Assembly (NCBI GenBank): GCA_018340805.1
Contig: JACMZG010001911.1
Location: 29,873,290 to 29,937,289, forward strand
DNA length: 64,000 nt
Source of the DNA: Microvelia longipes
Taxonomy: Eukaryota > Arthropoda > Insecta > Hemiptera > Veliidae
Reading direction: 5' to 3'
The notes beneath the pieces are model-generated. The model did no database searches. It worked only from the letters and a program-made list of their open reading frames with translations, and had not been told where the DNA came from. The position numbers and the translations under genes are program-made. This document shows positions 23,323 to 33,378 of the stretch, one piece after another; within the stretch, counting starts at the first letter, position 1, and each line of letters opens with the position of its first letter.

Positions 23323-24297
23323 AGTAGTTTTTACCAAGTAGTTCTGTGTGTTTATACAAGAGAGTTAAATCGTAGTAAAAAAAACAATTTTTAGGTCTGG
23401 TTTTTATCCGGGAATAATTACGTTCTTAATCCTCAATTATGACTGCATAAATTTCAAAAATTCAGACAACACGAAAAAATAATTGGATCGATTAGAAATT
23501 ATCACGCACGTTGTCCTGTATAAGACTAAAAAATGTGCCACGTTGGATTTCCTAGGTGGATATACGCAGGAAATAAAATAAATATGTTGTACAGTCCGAA
23601 GACAAGGAATGTGATTCCGAAGACCTAATGCATCTCATCAATCTGATATGGTAAAGAAAAGTTCCGAGTTATCCCGTATCCGAATATTTTAATACAATAA
23701 ACTAAATAAAGATTCAATATGGATTGAAGCACCTATGTCAAAATCAATAATCCAGGAACGAAAATTGAAATTTAAACATCAATTTTATTAACCATTTATT
23801 TTGACTGGTAAATATATATTCAGTTATAATAGTGTAAAAAAGAATGAAGGAGTATGATTAAGAGATAGTCTACGGAGAGTGACAGCCCCTCATTTGTCTG
23901 GGGGAAGACTCATGGTTCTCTACGCTGCCCTACACCATCTCTTAACAACAATTCCTGTAGTATAGAAGCTATACCAATTTTCGCCCTTCAAGGATTTATT
24001 TTTCAACCTAGGACTCGGGGAAAAAGTGATTACATTCTGAGATACAATTCATCTCACTCAGAATCAAAACTTTTAAAATATTGCTGGATATAAAAACAGG
24101 ATTTTAACCTGAATTTTCTAAACTAATATTACTTTATCCCTGGATAATAAACGAACATGTAAAAAGCATCAGGAAAATAAATTTTAAAACAATACAAGTA
24201 AAATTTGTTATGGATCATAAAATTTTTAATAAGGAAAAAGCAACAATAATGATAATAAAGAATTGTTTTCAAGTGTAAATAATTGGATACCCCCCGT
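23311..24297 (+). repeat. duplicated block A, copy 2 (pairs with 12045-13262)
   Basis: It is nearly identical to 12530-13262 over about 700 bp. The D1 portion at its start is shorter, with an internal deletion relative to copy 1. The right boundary is again GGATACCCCCC. Confidence 0.85.
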
Positions 24298-24373
24298 TCC
24301 AATTTTTTTTAATTAATTTGCATTACTAAATTATTTTCCGGATACAATTTTCTAGCATAAACTCACTAGGAAC

Positions 24374-24374
24374 A

Positions 24375-24441
<67 letters not shown>
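24374..24441. repeat. (TA)n microsatellite
   Basis: A TA tract with a single TTA slip. Confidence 0.95.
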
Positions 24442-24445
<4 letters not shown>

Positions 24446-25104
24446 TATATAATATATTATAGTTATTTGACATCATATTTCGTTTTTTACCTCTTAAAGG
24501 GAGGAATAAGCATTACATTAGCAAAAGTCACAACAGCCAGTGTAAACAAATGTTCTTAGAAAAATTCGCTAATGAGTCCCTTTATTAGCAAAAACCAAAC
24601 GAGCCGTTTGATGGGCAGATGGACATAGGAGTGTGTACGAAATCTGTTTCACGAAAAGTTAATCCTGGGGAGGACATTAACCCTATTGGAAACCTGAAAT
24701 TTATGACGTAATAACCTTATTTGATGGTTGAGGGTTAAAACGCTTTGCCGGTCTGGTGTCGAAACAGCCACCCTAAAAAACCAAACAATCGTTAAAAAAC
24801 TTACTGCCGGTAAACAAGTTATACATCATTTTTCATAAATAAATATTATCGAAATCAGGAAGCCAAGGGGAATCGATCTTCCCCACTCCTCCTTCCATAC
24901 TTCCGTCACCCTAACAAACTTATAAACGTAATTTTTCTAATAAAAAGTTATTGTACACAATACGCACAGATAGACACTTTCATATTTACAGTTTATATAA
25001 ACTAAGTCGAATCTATAGAATTTCTTCTTCTCCACTTCCATTATCCAAAAATATACTTCTGACGTCGAGCGAAGCAAACCAAAAGAATAAATAAATAAAC
25101 AGTG
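24442..25104. other. intergenic, nothing recognised
   Basis: Mixed-composition sequence without a convincing ORF. A short C-rich phrase (CTTCCCCACTCCTCCTTCC) lies near 24880. Confidence 0.45.
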
Positions 25105-25600
25105 ATAGATGAAAAATGAAACCACCAACAATACAACAATATTGTAAAGGCATATTTAATCAAATTAAATCTAAAGAAATCGAATCGATAGACTGACGCT
25201 AACCACAAAAGGACGAGCCCCAGGCTGGCAAACATAAATAAATCCAACTAAATCCGATTAGAAAACCCTATCTTGTAAGAGTATTAGAACTTAATTATGA
25301 ATCAAAATATATAAAATAATTTGTTTAATTAATTTTATATTTTATTATAGTTTATCATTTAATAAAAATATTAAATCAAAGTATACATTTTTAAGATTGT
25401 TTTAGAAACTTGTTTGAAATCATAATAAAAACACTATATTGAATTAAAAAACGAGAGTAAATTAATTATTTAAAGGATTTTGTTCGTCAAATAACTGAAT
25501 ATATTTAATATTTTATTGGCCATAGAGGGCGCGTTTTAATATAATACGTGATATACTACTTTATTAAGCAAAACACAGGAGGTAAGCTTAATATAAACTT
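25105..25600 (+). repeat. OBP-array upstream duplicate, copy 2
   Basis: This is the counterpart of 14035-14480, ending near CAAAACACAGGAGGTAAGCT (copy 1 has CGAATCACAGGAAGTAAGCT). It supports a duplication unit reaching several kb upstream of each OBP gene. Confidence 0.7.
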
Positions 25601-25799
25601 TTAGAACCACATCTGCCATAAGACCTGATTTGGAAAACATTAGATATATTTAGAACCTTATTTCTAACATTGTGGGTAGAGAACTTAGTCAGAATTATTG
25701 TTCAAATAAAAATACCAAAGGCAGATCAAGAATTAATAAAATTACACGGCGCTGCTGTCGCTTTGTACAGCCAGTTTTTATCAATAGAAACCTGTCTAA

Positions 25800-26105
25800 A
25801 TTTATCAAAGGAAATGCGCTAAAACCTTAAACGATAAATACTGACTGAGCTTTTAATTAGCACAAAAAATAGTGCTCACTGCCAATTTTAGAGGCATTGT
25901 TTTGTATAACCAATTATTATGCGAATTTCCTATGAAAAATACAGATAAAACGAGTTACGAGCAGTGCTTGATAATTGAGTAACTGCTTAGGTTAAAAAGC
26001 ATAAACCGGAATTAAGCAAGGAATGGATTGCTAAGCACGGAAACACGCATTCTAAAGGATTTGCCCGACATCAGGACCACTGCGCCACAATTATTATTAA
26101 TTTGA
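25800..26105 (+). repeat. dispersed repeat family D2
   Basis: It contains CGCTAAAACCTTAAACGATAA, CACTGCCAATTTTAGAGGCA, GAGCAGTGCTTGATAATTGA and GCATAAACCGGAA. Similar ordered blocks occur at 30580-30790, 32600-32985 and 42760-43030, and in reverse at 30050-30200 and 42600-42730. Confidence 0.65.
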
Positions 26106-26644
26106 ATTCTATAATCATGAATAATAGCAATTATCTGAGGGGGGAGGGAGCACGGCAGTGCCCACGGTAAGTCTAGTGGTCATTGGTGTTCCATTCATTA
26201 CAGAAAGCATATCGAGGGTCTAAAGTTAGACACTCACACAATCACCAAAATTCTAAGGCACTTCTTGCAATCGTAGACACTTGAAATTTGGTATATAGAT
26301 AAGTATTGATGTAAAAATCAATGAAAATTGTCAAAATCTAACATTTTTATTTCATTCTTCTTAATGTGTTATACTTAAGTTGAAAGGTAATCCTAACCCC
26401 AATTTTAGGTATAAAGAAAAATTTTAACAACTAGCGCTACCCAGTAGACCACATCAAAACTAAGAATCTCGAGAGTAGTAACATAATAAAATATTTTTAC
26501 GCAATTTTTTTATTGTTTCATTAAAGAAAATGGAACTGATTAGTCATAAGTAAGAGGTGAAATATGCTGTAACTAATTAATAATTTAATAATATTTCTTG
26601 GCGTACTTTTGTAAGGAATAATATTAAAGCTTTCAAAAATGAAT
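26106..26644. other. intergenic, nothing recognised
   Basis: AT-rich with a short GC-richer stretch at 26140-26200. No protein-like ORF. Confidence 0.4.
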
Positions 26645-27037
26645 TAAATCCCAACAGTAACTCATGCGTGTAAAAAAGATCCAAGTTTAGCTTAAAAAGA
26701 CGTGAGATCATTGAATAAGCCAAGTCAAAGATTCCCAATATAGCTAGTTATACGAGGTCTTGCCGGTTTCACTTTGTGACTTGGCCATTACATAGTACAC
26801 ACAGAAATGCATAAAAAGCTTATTAAATAGGCTGAATATATAATTATAGTGTTCGTCTACACTCTACACAAGATGTTTAGTACCACAGTGAAAGTCACAA
26901 AGTGAAACTGCCAAGACCTCATATATTGAAAAGCATTATTGGGAACCTACAACTTGGCTTGTTCAATGATCTCACAACTTTTTACGCAAGACTTGGCTCT
27001 TTTTTTTACATGCATGTGTTTTTGTTGGGATTTTTTG
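26645..27037. mobile_element. foldback element with ~130-bp imperfect arms
   Basis: The left arm (about 26645-26793: CCCAACA, CATGCGTGTAAAAAAG, GTGAGATCATTGAATAAGCC, TTTCACTTTGTGAC) is the imperfect reverse complement of the right arm (about 26889-27037). The centre is about 95 bp. There is no coding capacity, so it is probably a non-autonomous foldback or MITE-type element. Confidence 0.75.
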
Positions 27038-27239
27038 ACAGATTTTATTATCATTTTCACAAGTGTAAAGTAAACTTCATATAATTTTAAGCATCGCACT
27101 CACCGATCATATTACCTAGGGGTACGCATACTGTTGAGTCCCGCGCACCCCAATTATAGATAAATGGTACTTGGCGGACTCCTGTCCTTCTGGTTCTCTC
27201 CAAAACCCAAACTAACAAAGTTAATTACTTATAGCCATC

Positions 27240-28140
27240 GCTAAACATCCTTGGCCCAGACCGGTCTCCCAAACAGCGGTTTAGTCCTTGCAAGTGACAT
27301 TCCCAGTGACCTGCTAGCTATAGAGCGTAAGAGAGCATACGATGCCAATCGTAATGCAGTAAGAAAAGAACAAGGTTTGAAATACAAAAGTTGATATTTA
27401 CCAAAAGGCGAGCAACATCAAAATAAAATTTGGTGGACCGATTTACCACTTAGAAACATATATTTTAAAAAGTATGAAATAGAATAAAAAATATTTGGCA
27501 ATGTCTTCGAAAAAAATCGTTTGAAGAGTAATAAATGTGTAAGTGGCAAGGAATCGGAGTGTGCCACTTTAAGGAAAACACCAAAACGAATTCATTAGTA
27601 ACAGGCAAATCCGTATTGATACGAAGTGGACCAACGCAATCTAATTAAACATGAACTATGCCCCTCTAAGTGGTGTACCGACTAAAGGTAGCCAGTATAC
27701 AGAAAACGAGGGACCCCTCTTTCGAAAATACAGCAGAGAGTCCGAAACACCGACACATGTGCTTGGTAATTGTCCTAACAACATGCTCTTTGTAACTCGC
27801 CGCCCCATAATGTCAAACATACTATCATTGACTTGTAAAGGGAATAAGGTTACTATTCCCTGTTATGAGGAAGTATTCGGCGTAGATACAAATAGTTCTA
27901 CGAGGTACACAAACATTAGAGCGTTAAGGAACAACAGTAAGAAATCTTTGGTGACCCTACAGTGAGGTTTAAGACTAACAATCCTCTGCAAGGTGAGAAA
28001 GTGTTTAGATTATTATAGAGAGAAGTATGCAGAACAACATGGCGACAGAGAGTTTAGAGTAATAGGAATATGGTTTAGCTCAACAGGTGTCATCCCTAAA
28101 ATAACATTAACATCTTTGATGATGTAAGAATTGACCACAA
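27240..28140 (+). mobile_element. degenerate non-LTR retrotransposon end, probably RLE (R2/NeSL) type
   Basis: An open stretch at 27651-27965 includes RESETPTHVLGNCPNNMLF. This resembles the Cys-His knuckle after the reverse transcriptase in elements with a restriction-like endonuclease, though one cysteine pair is missing. In another frame at about 28001-28110, LDYYREKYAEQHGDREFRVI and GIWFSSTGVIPK resemble the end of that endonuclease domain. A further piece near 27295-27360 reads DIPSDLLAIERKRAYDANR. Frames are broken, so this is a dead fragment. The clade call is tentative. Confidence 0.5.
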
Positions 28141-28215
28141 AAAATTGACGCAGATATATGCACTTCAAAAAAAAGAAACATTAAAACATTAAAAAACGTG
28201 AACCTCACTCAATCG

Positions 28216-28985
28216 AGTGGGGTACCTCTCAGCTTTTCCTAATCACATCGGATTTACTACGCTCATCCTCCCTGCTTCGGAATCGCTTCGCTCGTCCTCA
28301 GAATATATAATTCGCCAAATATATACTATGACATGTCTTTGGACACGCTTCGCTCGCCCTCAGATAGTTCATTTTCAGCAGTCACCCATGCAGCACTGAC
28401 CACGCTAAATGCTGCCTAACTTTAATGATCCAATAAAAATCAGGGATATACTTGTCATATTGAAACGAAACTTAGTTTACATATTTATTAGGTAATAATA
28501 TATACCTGTACTAAATTTCAACTCAATTAGACCATTTTTCAATTTAAAAAAAACGTACACAACTTATTCAATAAAATTTGAACTAATGCTGATAATGAGA
28601 TGAAACTAAGCACATATGTTAGTCTTATAAATAGTCACATGCGTGCCAAATCTCAATCCGATCGCATCATTTTTCCGCGTTTAATGATTTTTCAAAATTT
28701 TCGCTGAGTCATTATTGCAATTTAATGACGTCATAAAAAATATTTTCGGAATAGCATAACTACAGCGGTAGACTAATTTTGTACGAAATTTCAACTTTTT
28801 TTGCATAAATACACTAGGCGCTACGATGATAACAGACACACACACAGATAGGCAACTTTGCAAAAACCACTCAGTAGGCCTTAAAAACGCCTAAAACGGA
28901 AAGTCCGGTTCAATCCCGGTTTTTCGATTTTATGCACACAACACAATACTATTTCTATATGTCTCGTATAAATGAGGAAAAGTAA
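28216..28985 (-). repeat. dispersed repeat D1, near full-length, upstream of OBP-2
   Basis: This complete minus-oriented copy runs from GGTACCTCTCAGCTTTTCCT to CTCGTATAAATGAGGAAAAG. It includes three modules of the TTCGCTCGTCCTCAGA type (near 28285, 28345 and 28355). It lies between sequence matching the OBP-1 upstream region (AGAAACATTAAAA near 28171) and the OBP-2 core promoter, so it interrupts the ancestral promoter-proximal region. Confidence 0.8.
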
Positions 28986-29066
28986 AAATGAAATAAAAAT
29001 TTTAATACATCTAATAAAAAAAGAAAATAACAATTAAATATTTTTATTGCTCAGTACAAATTTTAA

Positions 29067-29102
29067 TATAAATAAGAAAGTCAGATAAAATAATAGCATT
29101 CA
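29067..29102 (+). promoter_or_regulatory. core promoter of OBP-2 (TATA-like box and putative start)
   Basis: TATAAATA at 29067-29074 is followed by AAAATAATAGCATTCAGTT. The A at 29102 lies in a TCAGT arthropod-type initiator, about 35 bases from the TATA start and 57 bases before the ATG. The segments are conserved with OBP-1. Confidence 0.55.
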
Positions 29103-29158
29103 GTTCTTAGACTTGAGTCTACAATTTGATTAACTGATTTATAAACTAAACTAGCAAC

Positions 29159-30227
29159 ATGAAATTCTTACTTCTTGCTGTATCAGTCACCGTGTTAGCA
29201 CAGGTAAACTATTTTACACGTAAATAATCATAGCAACATGGGGTCCTGAGTACCTTGGTACATTTCCTCATAAATTCAAACTCGCTTCGCTTGTCCTTAG
29301 AATGTCGTGATAATCCAAAGTTGTCTCGCTTTGCTCAATCACAGAATTACTAGGATACCAAATTTCAAAGCTGTTAAGATAAATTAAAGCTTATGAAAAA
29401 TATATTTACAGGCGATAGTCATTCATCGAAAAATAGAGGAAATAATTTTATTATAATACGTCAAAAAATGCATAACGTTATTCATTTATGTTACAGGCAA
29501 AGTTATTGATTCATTTATGTTATAGGCAAAGTTGTTGATTCATTTATGTTATAGGCAAAGTTATTGATTCATTTATGGTATAGAAGCAAAATATTTTACG
29601 TTATATCATATGATTCGAATACGAGTTTTTGCAATAAAACATGATCATTTGGACATATGTAAAAAAATTAATATAATTTTCTGAAGCACAATTATATATA
29701 CTATCGACAATACCTTACAAACTAAAAAAACAAGTAGCATTCAAATTTCTATTATATATTTTTTAATAGGATAAGGGAGGATAAGTCGACAGATAGCAAA
29801 AAATCCAAAAAATACGGAAAAACCAATAATTTCAGAGTGACGACCAATATTTAAATAAAATTTCGAGGATCAATTTACCACTTTTAAATGGATAAAGTCA
29901 AATTTCAACTCAATCGATAAACTTTAGATTTTATATGATATTTTTTTAATTTTTGTGACAGCTAAATGGGTTAAAACGACTCAAAAATATGCGGAGAGTA
30001 AACACAGCAACACACATCATGATAAAAGCCATTAAAAGGCCATGAAAATTATGGTGCGGTCATCCACATGGCGGGCGAATTTCTTTTGTTAAGCACGTGT
30101 TTAAGCGCTTAACAATCCATTTTTTGGTTAAGGTTCCGGTTTATACTTTTAAAAGGAAATACGCATAATTATCCTGTTGGTATACAAAACTATGCCTCTA
30201 AAATAGTTAAAGTATTATAACTATAAC

Positions 30228-30314
<87 letters not shown>

Positions 30315-32430
30315 GAAATTACGCAATATCTGGAGCAGATAAATATTTTTAAGTCAATCTTGGTACAAAATCAATCTTGAAGAGTACACGAACCATATTG
30401 AAAACCTTGGTGTTTGGACGTCATTAACCGTTGTGGTGAGTCAGAAATTTATTTAATAAATCGGAAAATTTAAGTTTACAGTTTTTGGTCGAAAAAGACC
30501 CTTATTTATATCCTTTGGGCGTTGAATCAAATAAAACCGGTGCGAAGTCGATGCGACCACTCCAAGTGACCAAAAGTCGAAAAAATACGCTAAAACCTTT
30601 TTAGATTAACACTAACTGAGCATTAAACTAATGCAAATTATAGTAAGCAATTTTAGAGGCATAATTGTGTATAACTAACAGAATAATTTTGCACATTTCT
30701 TATGAAAAATTAAAAAAAGAGTTTTAAGCTTTATCATTATAATCAGCTCTTTTTAGTTAAAAAAATAACAGCATTCACGGGTGATCAGTTATTTTATTCT
30801 CAAATAAAATTTATTTATTTGTGAATTAAAATAGTAAATTAAAATTTTAATGGTGTCCTACATTAAATATTGTACACACTATTCGTTTAATTTAATATAA
30901 TTTAAATTTTGGTACAGGTAAATTCTCATCTTGATTTCTCTAAAATCGTTGCTGATGTGGAGAAATGTAATGCAGAAGGGAATATTAAAGGTAATTTTAA
31001 ATAGTTTACTTTTAATCAAATAAATAAAATGTATATTTCAGGCATAAAAACCTCCTTTATGCAAAACATATTCATTAGCCAGCTATGATGAAAAAACATA
31101 TGTTTTAAAAACACTAAAACGATTAGTTTTAGTATTTTTTAGTTTAAGGCCATGGAAAACCAAACTGAATAAAGATCGCGAAGCTACAGACGGTGTATAT
31201 AAATGCTTGGTTCTGGCCCTAGGACTTGTGACCCTTGTGATCCTTTTAAAAAGGATAAAATAGATCCTTTCGGTTGAGGGGCGCCACAACACTCACCTTG
31301 CAAGAGAATCACGGCTTCGAATATTAAAAGTCTGTAACAGTTAACTGTTGAAGATCCCAGCAGACAAGATCAAATATAGGCTAGGTCAGGTCTGACGGCA
31401 AAAAGGAGATTACTTTCGATAGAGGTGTCTTAGACCCGTATTCAAAGACATTTTTCTTGTTCATCAGACATCTCCTTGTTCCTTAAGGAGAATGTTAGGA
31501 AAATGTTAGGAAAATGTCTTTGAATAGGGGCCTTAATGTTATTGGTGTAACAAGGTTAATTTTTATTTTATTTTCCGGCTAATTTATGTCGAAGCAAGGT
31601 CATATTTATGTATAGTAACCATACAAAAGTTTATTATCAAACTGATTGTGGGCAAAATGCGGGAAATTAAGACACGCCCACTCAATTGAAAAGTAGGTCC
31701 CCGTCGCGCTAATGTCGACCGGAATCCAAATTTTTTCCACCATTGAGCCAAAAGTCTTACTATTTCAGTGTTATAGTCTCTGGTTAAAACGACGGATCGT
31801 TATTTTGCAAGATGTCAAGAAACCTTATCTCTTTTTAAATTACAATTTTATATTGATAGAAATACATCACTTTTAAAGGCAGAAAGTTTGAGATAAATAT
31901 GAATACTAAACGATAATTTAAGTATTTGTAATTATCACATATATTGTTTCCAAATGGCGTCCTACAATATATTATGACAAAAACATATACAACTTTTGAC
32001 GTAATAAAGGTACAAAAAATGTTACCCAGTACCTCAAAGATCATGTATAATTTATAATTACAATGTCTTACTTTTTTTTATTTAGCTGATCACAGGGTAA
32101 TATTAAGACCTAGATTGCCAGAAAATGACTCTGAAAGATGTCTACTAGAATGCTTCTACACCAATCTTGGATTAGTAAGTTAAAATAAATCATTATATGA
32201 TATAAATGAGCAGAACTTCAAAAAAATAGAAATTAGTCTCTAATAGAACTCAGACATAAAAGGGGAAATACAACAATTCTACAAAATTGTATAACTAGTT
32301 ATTAGAAAACGAATTTCTAAATTTGTTGTACGACATAATGTAATCAAATTTAATGTTATCTTTAACAATAAATCACACGATACATCGTATATTAATAATT
32401 AACCATCTAAAATAATTAACTCAACATTTT

Positions 32431-32517
<87 letters not shown>

Positions 32518-33309
32518 GGTTATTGTGGATGCTATTTTAAAATTGTGAATTTTATTACTATTACCATTTCCTGACCCAATCTATAAAATAAACAACTTTA
32601 CGACTGTCATGTTTTATTTATAGTAAGTGCGTTTTATTCAACAATAATACGCAAAGGCCATTAAAGAAACTAACAGAGCATTATTTTTTTTTTTTTTTTT
32701 TATTTTTTTAGCATTTATTTCCTTGTGCAAATAATGGTATGCACTGCCAATTTTAGAGGCATAGTTTTGTATAACTTATAGGATAAGCATGAGCATTTCC
32801 TTTGAAAAATACAGAAAAAATGAGTTACGAGCAGTGCTTGATAATTGAGTAACTGCTCAAGTTATAACCCATAAACCGGATCCTAGAGCAAGAAATGGAT
32901 TTTGAAGCACTGAAAAACGCATTCCAAAGGAAATTTCCCATGCGAAAATAAAATTGACATGCAGATTACCGCGCCAGAATATTTTTTAAAGAAAATGGTT
33001 TCAGTTATTTTATAATTTTTTCAACCCCATGGTTCAAGTCCCAGGAAGATGCAAATTTAACAAGTGATAGTTTTGATAACTTTATGATCATGTTGCCATT
33101 GCCAAAGATAAAACAATTCGATTCAAAGCTGTTTTACACTATTCTAAGCTGTTTTGGAAATAGATTTCTTAGCCGTCCCTTTGCCTTAATTCCTTGTACA
33201 GAGAAGTAGTAAATCATAAGTTATTATCAATACATTTCCCAGGTAAAATCTAAATAATGGTTAATTTAAGTTTGCCACTCTGCTGAGTTTAGAATTATAT
33301 AAATATAAT

Positions 33310-33378
<69 letters not shown>

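Noticed and set aside
29481..29583. CRISPR-like array
   Set aside because: The 29-bp units are directly adjacent without spacers and lie in an intron of a eukaryotic gene.
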